Notes under the pieces: model-generated | What the model was told of the DNA's origin: nothing | Databases searched by the model: none | What the model saw: the letters and a program-made list of their open reading frames with translations, nothing else | Program-made: the position numbers and the translations under genes | NCBI GenBank assembly: GCA_023078555.1 | Contig: CM041198.1 | Coordinates: 6,390,924 to 6,454,923 of the forward strand | Origin: Ulva prolifera | Lineage: Eukaryota; Chlorophyta; Ulvophyceae; Ulvales; Ulvaceae | Direction of reading: 5' to 3' | Length of the DNA stretch: 64,000 bases | Shown: positions 13,272-23,389 of the stretch, one piece after another | How the letters are laid out: every line of letters starts with the position of its first letter | Numbering within the stretch: the first letter of the stretch is position 1

Positions 13272-16200
13272 GGGCTAGTGCATTCTCGCAGGTTTTTGAT
13301 GTCCTCCGGGTTTGATAGCCTGGCCACCGTAACTCCATCTTGTGCGGTGGGGCCGGGCGTCGGCACACCGTCCGCAGGCGCTGTATCTGCAAAGTTGGCG
13401 CCTGTTGCGGCCAATGAGCGCGAAGCGGAATCGGTCCGCGCGTACGTGTGTGGGAAACACGTGCATGGACCGGGGACCGCTGTCATGACGGAGCACCAGA
13501 AGGCCGCCCGCGACAGCCGTGCCGACAAGCTGCGTTTCGAATGCTTGGCCACATGTGAAAAAGCCGGATCTCGCGTGGCCGCCATGAAGAAGTTTCGTGC
13601 CGGAGCTGCCCAGGTGTCCTACTTGTACGGTGTTGGTGCTTCTGTACAACCCTGTGCCCCTGGGGCCCATGCATTGCAACATGCTGCCATATCCCGACCA
13701 GCCATGCGTATGCCACAGTGCAGCACGGTTTTGTGTACAGATTGGAAGTCAGGGTACATGTGTGTTTGCGTGCCTGCCGTATTTCAGCAGAACTTTCCAT
13801 GCACCTTTCGCAACCTACCACGTTTTATACCTTGGAATCGTGAAGAATTTTGTGATGCTGCTGATTGCACGGCTCGCTGTGTCAAACCGGGAAGCGGCTG
13901 ATGAAGCCGTGGCCCAGGTCATGCCCATTGAGCACCCTGTCCACGCAAGGCATGTTCTCGGGGCAAGGCTTCAGCACATGCGCCTGCGCACCACGCCCTC
14001 GTGCGCGGCAGTGAATTTCTTGGAGCACCTTGCGCCAATGACCATCGAGGAGATGCAATTATGGCTCGAGAGCATCTCGCCATACCTCTTTCATGATATG
14101 ATTGAATTCGGGGTTCCAGAAAATCTGCTGGTAATGTGGTGCGAATCTAGCCATGCATGTGAATTTGAGGTGCTGTCTACCTACGGCTTTGCCACGTTCT
14201 TCGCCTGTCCTGTGTGTCCGAGCTTGCAGTGCACGTAATGATCTGGCTACTGACGTACCCCCTAGACCGCAGTTAGTACTCTGGTGCAGGGCATTTCTCC
14301 GACACGGCGTCATATCACTCACGCGGGTCGGGGCCGAGCAGTCTGCATGTGCATGGGACCTCCGCCTCAAGGAAGCGCAGGCCTGCATGCATGCGTACGG
14401 CGCTGTGGCTGAGCACAGCTTTCGTGACCAGCCAAACGAGTTTTCATTTTCCTTCAAGCTTCATCAGGCGGCAGGCCACATGGCCGACCTTGCACGGCTG
14501 GTGGGGGACCCAGCTGATGATAATGACATGTGGGTGGAGCGCATGGTCCGCTGTGATGCCTGCCTAGCTATCAGGCGCGCACCTGCCCATCTCCTATCCC
14601 GCCATGCCTACATGTTCTTCCATCCTCTATGGGGCTCCCAACATCCTCGGGTTGCTACCTTGGAGCTAGGGTGTCTGACCTTCTACCCTTCACCAATTAT
14701 CCACCACAGATACGTCAATGCCTATACAAAGCAGTACTCAGACGAATAGTGCCGCGTGCTTGGGAGTTTCTACATTGATGCGCATGCCATATATGGCATG
14801 TATATACATGTGCTGGTGTGTCCGAGCAGCATGCATGAGTGCCACCGCTGCAGTGTTTGTGGGCTCCCCACGACGCGATGGCCGTCCACCTGTTGTCTGA
14901 TGTTGGCATCGCACTTACAGGAATCGCTGCACCTGCAACGCCGAAGGGGCCATTGCGAATGACTTGGTGGACAGAATGGCGCATGTGTGGGTGCACGCAG
15001 CATTGGTAGACGCGCCGGGCCTGCCTCTCCCACCGAGGAACGCAACGTCCACAGCGTCTGATCCCACACACGCGGGCAGTGCGGCCTTGGAGGCTCTTCA
15101 AACCCCTTCGGCAGCAGCTGGTCCCTCCACAAGGGTGCCCCTCGCAGCTGCAGCTATCCAGCCGATCCCCCAACAGCAGCATGATGCAGCTGTAGGTGAT
15201 GCGCCTGTGCCGGCACATAAAGCTCCAAGTACACTTCACCGAGAGCAGACACTGATGCTTGGCGTGGGCCACCGGCTGACACAGCACGCTCGGCAGTCCA
15301 AGTTCTACATTGAGGCTTGTAATTGTCTGGGCTTTCATCTGTACACCACGAGTGCGTTGAATCCCGACGGCGATTGGCCCCGGAAGGATGTTATGTGTAC
15401 GTCCCCTATACTCAGAGGCTCTGGCACGAGCCTGCATGGCGAGCACTCACCAATGAGTAGCCTGAAGTGAGCTTATCTCAAAATCAGCTGCATGCAATCA
15501 TGGCAACCTTTCAGCATGCAGATGAGCATAGGCTGCATCAGCTGCACAGCTTGCTGTGATTTTCATCCCTGTAACTATATTGCTGGAGGGTTGCAGGGGA
15601 ATCCACTGCGCGCTTGAAGGGTGGCCTACCAGAGACCTTTGACCAGAGCAACGCCTTGTGCACCCCAAGGCGCTTGGCAGCCATGTATGACCTGTACTGG
15701 TTCACGCGGGCAAGTATATATGGCTACGTCTACGCAGCGGGCAATGAGTTCCGTGGCCTCCGCGAGCGGGACGTGTCCGGATTGTATACCGAAGTGTTTG
15801 CGGACAGGTGCGTACCAGTAGCTCTTGCTCTGCATCTGAGACCCGCGCATGTGTATACTGTACGACTGGCCTGCTTTGGGATCATAGCCAAACCTGCCTG
15901 CACTTTACAGTGCCTCATATTCCATTTCAACCGGTTCCATTACGCTGCTCTGTGTTTTGCAGGGTTAAACCTGATTCTGTGCCCTGTTTGGCACACATCA
16001 AGTACTTCGTGGAAGCTCGAGTCAGCCCGGAACCTTACAAACGTAGATGTGCTGAGCTATGCGGACTGCCAGTGCACAGGTCAGTGTTGCTGGCAATATG
16101 CGAGGTCCGCAAGGGGACTGATGTCGGGTTCAAGATCACCCCAAAGTGGGCAACAGCTGCACTCGGGCGAAAGGTCTTTCGAGCGCTGGAGGGGTCTGGG

Positions 16201-16548
16201 GTCTGGACGAAGTCCAGTACGGACCTCTTGCGGGCAGTGAACGGGGGAAACACAGTCACTCGGTGTGAGCACGCTGCACTACAGTTTGACAATGTGATGT
16301 CAGCTTATCCCATAAACGTGTCCTCAGACGCGATCACCTTGCCGGAGACTGAGCGGCACATGAGTCATCTTCCGGTGGTTCCAGTTGTGGCATGTGACCC
16401 AAGGCGGCACCCAGTGCAGCCAAGTCACATTGATAAGGGCAAGCGTATCTCCAAAAGGATGCAGAGAGCACTGCATACCATGCACAAGCATGTGTATTTC
16501 ACCAACTGTTACAACCAATCGTCTTCAGTAGAAGCTCGATATTTGTAA
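10056..16548 (+). CDS. EnSpm/CACTA TNP2-like transposase, multi-exon
   Basis: Transposase of a cut-and-paste DNA element. The first candidate exon (10056-10260) holds a C2H2-like finger, YCVACDTG then RKHRAKH. Acidic exons follow (10560 to about 11233; about 11310-11431) with unresolved boundaries. Better-supported exons: up to 11866, 12160-12579, 12733-13146, 13292-13624, 13788-14130, 14273-14733, 14921-15396, 15597-15807 and 15963-16548, with consistent phases. Family hallmarks in order: CPDKDCDHIY with CPVAGC zinc-binding pairs, PRKCVRYFGI, the IIDGPCED block, LMADGPMRNKI with CDIC, HVLYLGIVKNF, and a C-terminal KYFVEARV region. Several donors share GTACGG or GTACGT. A 74-bp satellite follows the stop codon. 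Terminal repeats were not found, so element borders and activity are unknown. No stop interrupts the joined exons that could be checked. Confidence 0.75.
13232..13269 (+). repeat. Poly(C) run of 38 in a transposase intron
   Basis: An uninterrupted run of 38 C lies inside the predicted intron 13147-13291. The C strand is the coding strand of the gene. Its length may be unreliable in assembly. Confidence 0.9.
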
Positions 16549-16720
16549 CATGCGATCAGGCTTGTGAGTCTACCAATATATCTCATCCCGCCATTTGTCT
16601 GTGCATGGGTGCCACTTGCTGTCAAAGCAGTGATTCACACTGCAGTGCTCCGGTCTTGGGATCAGCCGGGGATGCCACCGAGATGCCCAGTATTGTGACC
16701 AGCCTGATATGGCATAGATC
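16549..16720. other. Spacer between transposase and satellite
   Basis: No coding sequence or repeat recognised. It contains the probable 3' UTR of the transposase. Confidence 0.4.
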
Positions 16721-18392
16721 ACAAAAGTAGCGGTTGCAGCCACTGTGTTGCTAGTATCGTCGGACTGGCCAGTCCGGCAAGCACCACGCCATGTGCATGT
16801 ATTCATTGATCAATCCATAAGGTTGCAGCAGCAGCCATTGCGTCACTGCAATTATCTGACTGAACAGCAACAGATTGTCATAGTCGCGAGCAGCATTGAA
16901 AAATATTCAATGATCATGGCTGCAGAAGCAGTTAATGTGTTGCTGGAAATGTCAGAGTCGCGAGCAGCATTGAAAAACATTCAATGATCATGGCTGCAGA
17001 AGCAGCTACTGTATTGCGGGAAATGTCAAAGTCGCCAGCAGCATCGATAAATAGTCAATGATCATGGCTGCAACAGCAGCTACTGTGTTGCTGGAATTGT
17101 CAGAGTCGCCAGCAGCATCGATAAATAGTCAATGATCATGGCTGCAGCAGCAGCTACAGTGTTTCTGGAACTGTCAGAGTCGCGAGCAGCATTGAAAAAT
17201 ATTCAATGATCATGGCTGCAGAAGTAGCTACAGTGTTTCTGGAATTGTCAGAGTCGCCAGCAGCATTGAAAAACATTCAATGATCATGGCTGCAGAAGCA
17301 GCTACTGTATTGCTGGAATTGTCAGAGTCGCGAGCAGCATTGAAAAATATTTCAATGATCATGGCTGCAACAGCAGCTACAGTGTTGCTGGAATTGTCAG
17401 AGTCGCCAGCAGCATCGATAAATAGTCAATGATCATGGCTGCAGCAGCAGCTACATTGTTGCTGGAATTGTCAGAGTCGCCAGCAGCATTGAAAAACATT
17501 CAATGATCATGGCTGCAGAAGCAGCTACTGTATTGCTGGAATTGTCAGAGTCGCGAGTAGCATTGAAAAACATTCAATGATCATGGCTGCAGAAGTAGCT
17601 ACAGTATTTCTGGAATTGTCAGAGTCGCCAGCAGCATTGAAAAACATTCAATGATCATGGCTGCAGAAGCAGCTACTGTATTGCTGGAATTGTCAGAGTC
17701 GCGAGCAGCATTGAAAAACATTCAATGATCATGGCTGCAGAAGTAGCTACAGTGTTTCTGGAATTGTCAGAGTCGCCAGCAGCATTGAAAAACATTCAAT
17801 GATCATGGCTGCAGAAGCAGCTACTGTATTGCTGGAATTGTCAGAGTCGCGAGCAGCATTGAAAAACATTCAATGATCATGGCTGCAGAAGTAGCTACAG
17901 TGTTTCTGGAATTGTCAGAGTCGCCAGCAGCATTGAAAAACATTCAATGATCATGGCTGCAGAAGCAGCTACTGTATTGCTGGAATTGTCAGAGTCGCGA
18001 GCAGCATTGAAAAATATTTCAATGATCATGGCTGCAACAGCAGCTACAGTGTTGCTGGAAGTGTCAGAGTCGCCAGCAGCATTGAAAAACATTCAATGAT
18101 CATGGCTGCAGAAGCAGCTACTGTATTGCTGGAATTGTCAGAGTCGCGAGTAGCATTGAAAAACATTCAATGATCATGGCTGCAGAAGCAGCTACAGTGT
18201 TGCTGGAATTGTCAGAGTCGCGAGCAGCATTGAAAAATATTTCAATGATCATGGCTGCAGAAGCAGCTACAGTGTTCCTGGAATTGTCAGAGTCGCCAGC
18301 AGCATCGATAAATAGTCAATGATCATGGCTGCAGCAGCAGTCACCGTGTTGCTGGAAATGTCAGAGTCGCAGTGGAAGCATTCACTGTCTCA
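16721..18392. repeat. 74-bp satellite with 148-bp dimer structure
   Basis: The landmark TGATCATGGC recurs every 74 bp (for example 16911, 16985, 17059) over about 20 regular units from about 16861 to 18390. A diverged lead-in starts near 16721. Units differ by AAGCAGCTACTGTATTG versus AAGTAGCTACAGTGTTTC, and by TCGCGAGCAG versus TCGCCAGCAG. Between about 17500 and 18000 the two types alternate, giving a 148-bp higher-order unit. Many units hold an inverted pair, ATTGAAAAACATTCAAT. The array lies directly downstream of the transposase, as subterminal repeats of CACTA elements often do. Confidence 0.9.
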
Positions 18393-19306
18393 CTAGAGTC
18401 ATTGGACCCGGACTGGTGAGCAACATTGACTTGATAACACTTGCGAGGGCAGCAGATGGGCGTGTCGTGTTTTTGCTTGCAAGCTGAGAATACAATTGTA
18501 TTCCGGTTGGCCATTGGCTAGCTGCAGCCTCTGATAGCAAGCTGATGCAGTAGTGAAGTGAATGGAGCATGGGTGCTGTAGAATAAACACCATACTCCTG
18601 TGTGAGCGTACGAATCACTGACATCATTCACAGAGGATGCGCTAAGATATGACGACTCTGAAACAGGTAGTGCAGGTGTTACAGCACCCGTTGTGCCATT
18701 GTAGCTATCTGCAGACGATCACATCTGGCCAAGGCCTTCTACATGGACTCCGGTAAGCCTTTCAGGCTGTCACAGCACGGGGTTTTGACCGTGTTCAGTA
18801 ATCATGCCTTATGGACGTTTGATCAGAAGAGAGTGGACTACGCAACACACCTCACTGTGAGCTGCATGCACGTTCATGCCTTATCGCAATTGATGGTCAC
18901 GTGTACAGCCGGTACACCACCGGCGGTACCGTACGCATGCAATGCGCACCAACAAACTTTTTTAGCCCTGGCACGACAGAAGGCAGTTTATCATGCGGGC
19001 TGTTGCGCGTGTCAGCTGATTTTGGGAGGCCAGCGTGGCGACACGGCATGCGTGTCGATGCAGGCTGTGGTGACCAGTGCTCTGGCCATAGCACTTGCGT
19101 GCCCGGCTGCACGTGTGGCACGTGCGAGGCCCTCCCCGATAGGGGCTTCAAAGCTCAGGCGACAAGGTGTGTGCGGGCGATGGCTGGCTAACTATCAGGC
19201 TACCAGACACCCCATGAACACTTGTCTTGCTCCGATATAAAACACGCGCCATGCTTGTTGGGACAGTGACCAAAGTCGCTGTGATAGTGATAGATGGTGG
19301 TCTGGA
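18393..19306. other. No gene recognised
   Basis: Short open frames on both strands without recognisable motifs. The 3' end of the CACTA-like element may lie here. Confidence 0.4.
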
Positions 19307-19314
19307 CTCGGAGT

Positions 19315-19359
19315 AGTTACAAAAGAGTGAACGGGAGAAAACAAACACTGAAACCGAAT
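19315..19359 (-). repeat. LINE-tail micro-insertion with 8-bp direct repeats
   Basis: Forty-five bases of LINE tail in reverse orientation (GTTACAAAAGAGTGAACGGG then AGAAAACAAACACTGAAACC) sit exactly between two copies of CTCGGAGT at 19307-19314 and 19360-19367. It lies 240 bp upstream of the full-length LINE. Confidence 0.8.
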
Positions 19360-19466
19360 CTCGGAGTGATATGTGCGACATCGCATACTAGTAGCTGTGC
19401 GAAGCAGGGCCTCGTTGAATCTGCCGTGGCCAGCCGCTGTAACTGCATGTTTTGGTCGGACCGGAG

Positions 19467-19492
19467 AGATTCGGTTTCAGTGTTTGTTTTCT
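19467..19492 (+). repeat. LINE-tail micro-insertion lacking the 3' end
   Basis: Twenty-six bases (AGATTCGGTTTCAGTGTTTG then TTTTCT) lie exactly between two copies of ACCGGAG (19460-19466 and 19493-19499). Unlike the others, it lacks the CCCGTTCACTC...TTGTAA end of the tail. Confidence 0.65.
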
Positions 19493-19783
19493 ACCGGAGG
19501 CTGGGCGAGAAGCTGCGCGCAGAGCGACGACAATTCAGCGGCTGAATTTCAGCCACATGCGTTCGCCCCGGTGGCATGTGCCACACATAGCTATGTGCAT
19601 GGCTCGTTCCACTGACTTCGGCATGAACATACCTCGTTCCACTGAGGAAACTGTTTGTTGCTGGTCAATTGTTGTTGGTCGTGTCGATTGACCTCGTCCA
19701 CGGCATGGCAGTCGAGCCCCCGGAGGCTCGGCGCTTGGCATTTGATAATACTTGTTAGGCCATATCTGCAATGCTAGGGTCCC

Positions 19784-20683
19784 ATGGGCAAGCCGAAGCG
19801 GAAGGAGCCGTCAAAGGCAAAGCTGAGCGACCTGAACCGCCAGCACGCTTCGCAGTCGCCCGTGCGACCTAGCCTATTGATTACAGACCAACGTAGCATC
19901 CTAGATACTAATGAAGTTGTTAACTGCAACAATGGACAGCTCGCAGTCGTGCAGCGCGAGTCACCGCGCGGGTCTCCACAGCCCAAGCGCCGGCGCGCAG
20001 CACCTGCCAGCGGGACAGCTACCGAGGCTCATCTCTCTGCAGATACAAGCAAACAGGTAAAATCGGCGCTGAATGTGGTGCCTGGTGAGACTCAGCTCGC
20101 CACGGCTGCCCCTCAGCAGCCGCCAGCCACCAGCAACGACCAGCACGATCGTGTCGCGACAGGGCTCACGGCAGTGCACAGTGCCACCATCCACCCCCGC
20201 CCGCCTCCGCCGACACCCCTTCCCCGCCCCTTCCCCCGCCTCCTGGCCTCGCAGGCGCAGCAGCCAAGCAGTCTGCTACCCGCCGGCCGCATCGCCAAGC
20301 CGCAGCAGCCGCCGGCGCACCCCCCCCTGCGCAGGCCAGTGGGGGCACGGGCGGCAACGCCAAGCAGCAACGTGCCCGGCGGGGAGGTAAGAAGAAAGGC
20401 AAGGGACGGGGAGCAGGTAGCCAGTCGCAGCGGGCGGGCCCTCGCAGACAGGCCGGGCTCCGTGCGGCTGCATCGGCCCCGCCAGTGCAGCGGGCCAACG
20501 CGGCCCCACGGCTGCGCCTTCCGCAGCATGTCCCCCCAGCCGCCCGGCTGGGGTGGGCCGAGTCGTGCACCAGGGTGTGGGAGCTGGTGGCCGACGCGTG
20601 CACGCATGCGCGCGGCGACAGCGCGCGAGAGGAGGTTGTTGCCGCTTTCGAGGAGCTCATGCGCCTGCCCATGCGCCTGCTAG
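19784..20683 (+). CDS. LINE N-terminal region, Pro/Ala-rich, frame 2
   Basis: ATG at 19784 starts a frame rich in Lys and Arg at first (GKPKRKEPSKAK), then in Pro, Ala and Gln. No zinc finger of the R2 type is seen. Past about 20100 the frame also used by the reverse transcriptase is open and reads plausible basic sequence (GGKKKGKGRGAG near 20385). The protein probably changes frame between about 20090 and 20480. Either a single-base indel (mutation or assembly) or a frameshift during translation would explain this. The downstream end of this frame (after about 20480) is therefore probably not real protein. Confidence 0.55.
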   Translation: MGKPKRKEPSKAKLSDLNRQHASQSPVRPSLLITDQRSILDTNEVVNCNNGQLAVVQRESPRGSPQPKRRRAAPASGTATEAHLSADTSKQVKSALNVVPGETQLATAAPQQPPATSNDQHDRVATGLTAVHSATIHPRPPPPTPLPRPFPRLLASQAQQPSSLLPAGRIAKPQQPPAHPPLRRPVGARAATPSSNVPGGEVRRKARDGEQVASRSGRALADRPGSVRLHRPRQCSGPTRPHGCAFRSMSPQPPGWGGPSRAPGCGSWWPTRARMRAATARERRLLPLSRSSCACPCAC

Positions 20684-23235
20684 CGTACAGCAGGGGGCGG
20701 CGCTCTGGGAAAGCGGCGGCAGGGCGGTGCCGCGACTACGCCCTCGGGCTGCCCGTGGAGATGTGGGAGGAAACGCCGCCCGGCCGCTGGCCCGGGAGGC
20801 GCAAAGCTCCCATGTCTGCAGATCAGCTGCGGGCGCAACACATCGACAGATGCTTTCGCATCAAGCGCTCCATTCACAAAGCTGGCCGCGGATTGCAGGA
20901 TGGCAAGCCCGCAGATGCACGGTCCCCGGAGGTCCAAGCCGGTCTGCGCGCATTGTTCCCGCCAGCAGATCCGCCGGTCCCTCTGGAGCCGAACCCGGAT
21001 GTCCCCGCTCTGTGCCTGACACGGGAGGCGCTGGTGGCGGCGGTGGCCGCCGTGAGCGCACACCATCGGGGGTCGTCGGCCGGCCCGTCCGGCTGGACGT
21101 TCGAGATGATCTGCGCAGCATGCCAATCCTCGGACGCAGCCACCGACGCGCTGCTGGCGGTCGTCAACCACATGCTGTCCGGCATGCTGCCACGGGAGAC
21201 GTTCCTGCTGGACGGGCTCCTCATCGGCCTGGAGAAGCCGGACGGTGGCACGCGGCCGATCGCGGTGGGGGAGACCTGGTACCGGTTCGCGGCAGTGTGC
21301 GCCCTGCGCGAGTACGGCCGCGACATCGGAGAGAGCCTGGCGCCGCTGCAGGTCGGCGTTGGCACACGGGGCGGGACCGAGACAGTCGTGCACGGCCTGT
21401 CTTCTGCTCTGGCCGAGGGCGCTTCGGTGTTCTCGGTCGACATGAAGAACGCCTTCAACTGCATCGACCGCGCGGCCATGTTCGCTGCCGTGAAGGAGCG
21501 TGCCCCGGCGCTGCTGCCCTTCACGCAGTGGGCGTACGGCGCCGGGACCCCGCTGCACATCGCGGGCGCTCCGGAGGACGTCGAGCCGGTCCTCTGCCAA
21601 CGTGGCGTCCGCCAAGGTGACCCCCTGGGCCCCCTCCTGTTTGCGTTGACCCTGCAGCCTGTCTTGGAGCGCGTCGACGCGTCAGGCGCCGGCGCACCTG
21701 TGGTGGCGTACCTGGACGACATCAGCATTGCGGGCGACCTCGCGGCTGGAGCTGCCGTGTTCCGGCGGCTGTGCGTGGAAGCTGACGGCGTGCGCAGCAT
21801 TGGGCTTGAGGTGAATCCGGCAAAATGCGGCGTCCACAGCGCCGACGCCGAGGCGGCGGCCGCCGTGGCCGCAGAGCTCGGCATTCGGGATCTGCACGCG
21901 GGCTTCAAGGCTGTCGGCACGCCGCTGGGCACCCCGGAGTACGTCGCCGAGGTGCTGGACGCGCGGGCGCGCGAGGTCGAGGGCCTCGTCGAGACCCTCG
22001 TGCGCATCCCGCTCTCAGTGCAGGCGCAGTTCCTCCTGCTGCGTGTGTCCCTGAGTGTGCGCATGACGCACCTGATGCGGACGGTGCCGTATGCCGTGCT
22101 CGAGCCGCACATGCGCAGGGCGGAGGCCGCTGTGTGGCGCGGTGCCGCCGCAATCCTGTGCCTGCCGCCTGAGGTTGCGGATGCTGCTGCCGCGTCTGAC
22201 AACTCGGCCACTGACGCTGAGACGCGGCGGCTTGCTTACCGGCTGATGTCCCCTGTCAGGCATGGCGGGCTCGGACTGACGATGCTGGTGGACAGCGTCG
22301 CTGACGCGGCTTTCCTGTCGGGGGCCGGCACGGCTGAGCGCAACCTCGCCGGCTGCCCGGACCTGCTCCGCCCCCTCCGCGGCCACAGCCGGGGCAGTCT
22401 GTTGCAGCGCTGGCAAGGCTTGTTCGACGAGCTGCATGAGCTGCTGGGGTGGGAGGCGGATGCCCGCGACCTGCCGGACGCGTTCGTCTCGGGCAAGCTG
22501 CTAGCGGCCCAGCGCAAGTTGGGGCGCGCGGTCGCGGACCATGCGGCCTCACTCGTGCTACAGGGCATCGACCTCGACACGCCGGCCGGCAGGCGGGAAG
22601 CGGCGTGGCTCAGGAGCGCTTCGGGGGGGCCTGCAGGCGCCTTCCTCTCCGCTCTGCCGGGCGGCGTTCTCACCATGGGCGACGACATGTTTGTCCTGGC
22701 GGTGTGGCACCGCCTGCGATTCCGCGTCCCGACGGACGTCCCCCCCCCTCCGTGCAAATGCAGTGCAGGTGTTGCCGCCGAACCAGACCACGCCATGGTC
22801 TGCAAGAAGGTGGCAAAGGAGACCCAGATGCGCCATGATAACCTGGCTCGTGCCTTGCGCCTGGTCGCCTCTTACGCCGGACTGCAGTCTGCCCTGGAGC
22901 CGCTCTACCGTGCCCTCGCGAGGGGCGCGGGTGTTGAGCTGAATCGCCGCGGGGACGTCGTCGTGGTCATGCCGCGCCTGGAGATGGCGGCCGTGGACGT
23001 CGTTGTCACGCATGCGCCGGCGGCCTCATACGTGGCCGCTGCGGCGCGGGAGACGGGCGCGACGGCGGAGCGGGCGGAGGACAGGAAGCGGGACCGCTTC
23101 CGGCGGGACGTGCCTGACCATGCCGCGTTCCGGTTTGTTCCGTTTGCGGTCGAATCGTGTGGCTTCATGGGCAAGGCTGCCGTGAGGTTCGTCGGTCAGT
23201 TGGGGGATGTGGCCGCTGCCAGGGTTGCGATATGA
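20485..23235 (+). CDS. Reverse transcriptase with CCHC knuckle and restriction-like endonuclease
   Basis: The 916-residue frame from the first ATG makes the LINE enzyme that nicks the target and copies its RNA. Reverse transcriptase motifs: GPSGWTFEM (about 200), RPIAVGE, FSVDMKNAF with catalytic Asp319, GVRQGDPLGPLL (374-385), and YLDD at 409-412. After a thumb region comes a knuckle C757-K-C759-X9-H769-X3-C773. The endonuclease signature follows: R-G-D824 and, 13 residues on, D838 in VDVVVTH. The frame is open upstream to about 20089, so the true protein probably joins the Pro-rich N-terminal region. Codon use is far more GC-rich than in surrounding sequence. All key residues are present, so the copy may be young. 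The long minus-strand open frames opposite it are antisense shadows. Confidence 0.9.
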   Translation: MQRANAAPRLRLPQHVPPAARLGWAESCTRVWELVADACTHARGDSAREEVVAAFEELMRLPMRLLAYSRGRRSGKAAAGRCRDYALGLPVEMWEETPPGRWPGRRKAPMSADQLRAQHIDRCFRIKRSIHKAGRGLQDGKPADARSPEVQAGLRALFPPADPPVPLEPNPDVPALCLTREALVAAVAAVSAHHRGSSAGPSGWTFEMICAACQSSDAATDALLAVVNHMLSGMLPRETFLLDGLLIGLEKPDGGTRPIAVGETWYRFAAVCALREYGRDIGESLAPLQVGVGTRGGTETVVHGLSSALAEGASVFSVDMKNAFNCIDRAAMFAAVKERAPALLPFTQWAYGAGTPLHIAGAPEDVEPVLCQRGVRQGDPLGPLLFALTLQPVLERVDASGAGAPVVAYLDDISIAGDLAAGAAVFRRLCVEADGVRSIGLEVNPAKCGVHSADAEAAAAVAAELGIRDLHAGFKAVGTPLGTPEYVAEVLDARAREVEGLVETLVRIPLSVQAQFLLLRVSLSVRMTHLMRTVPYAVLEPHMRRAEAAVWRGAAAILCLPPEVADAAAASDNSATDAETRRLAYRLMSPVRHGGLGLTMLVDSVADAAFLSGAGTAERNLAGCPDLLRPLRGHSRGSLLQRWQGLFDELHELLGWEADARDLPDAFVSGKLLAAQRKLGRAVADHAASLVLQGIDLDTPAGRREAAWLRSASGGPAGAFLSALPGGVLTMGDDMFVLAVWHRLRFRVPTDVPPPPCKCSAGVAAEPDHAMVCKKVAKETQMRHDNLARALRLVASYAGLQSALEPLYRALARGAGVELNRRGDVVVVMPRLEMAAVDVVVTHAPAASYVAAAARETGATAERAEDRKRDRFRRDVPDHAAFRFVPFAVESCGFMGKAAVRFVGQLGDVAAARVAI

Positions 23236-23389
23236 TGCGGGCCTGGAGGACGCGATCCTGCCGGACTGAGTTGTGAGTGCGGTTGTAGTGTTCGTGTGTG
23301 TGTGGGTGTATGTTGCATTTGATTCGGATGAGATTCGGTTTCAGTGTTTGTTTTCTCCCGTTCACTCTTTTGTAAAGGCTATGTGCATG

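Larger units (their letters stand above)
19602..23377 (+). mobile_element. Non-LTR retrotransposon (LINE), early-branching restriction-like-endonuclease class, near full length
   Basis: The element is bounded by 12-bp direct repeats GCTATGTGCATG at 19590-19601 and 23378-23389. It has a 5' UTR of about 180 bp, a Pro/Lys-rich N-terminal frame, a reverse transcriptase and endonuclease frame, and a 140-bp 3' UTR. The 3' UTR ends in ATTCGGTTTCAGTG, then CCCGTTCACTCTTTTGTAAA. A single polyprotein with reverse transcriptase, CCHC knuckle and PD-(D/E)XK-like endonuclease is typical of the R2/CRE/HERO/NeSL-type clades; the exact clade is not resolved. No poly(A) tail is present. Target sites of this copy and its short relatives share no motif, unlike strictly site-specific R2. 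The coding region is intact except for a change of frame between the two parts. Confidence 0.85.

Noticed and set aside
17895-18092. Minus-strand open frame in the satellite
   Set aside because: A 74-bp period is not a multiple of three; the frame is a chance product of the array.
8847-18690. CACTA and TAGTG words as terminal repeats of the transposase element
   Set aside because: Several occurrences exist, but no pair matched beyond five or six bases.
20680-22211. Long minus-strand open frames opposite the reverse transcriptase
   Set aside because: GC-rich codon use on the plus strand keeps the opposite frames open; they carry no motifs.
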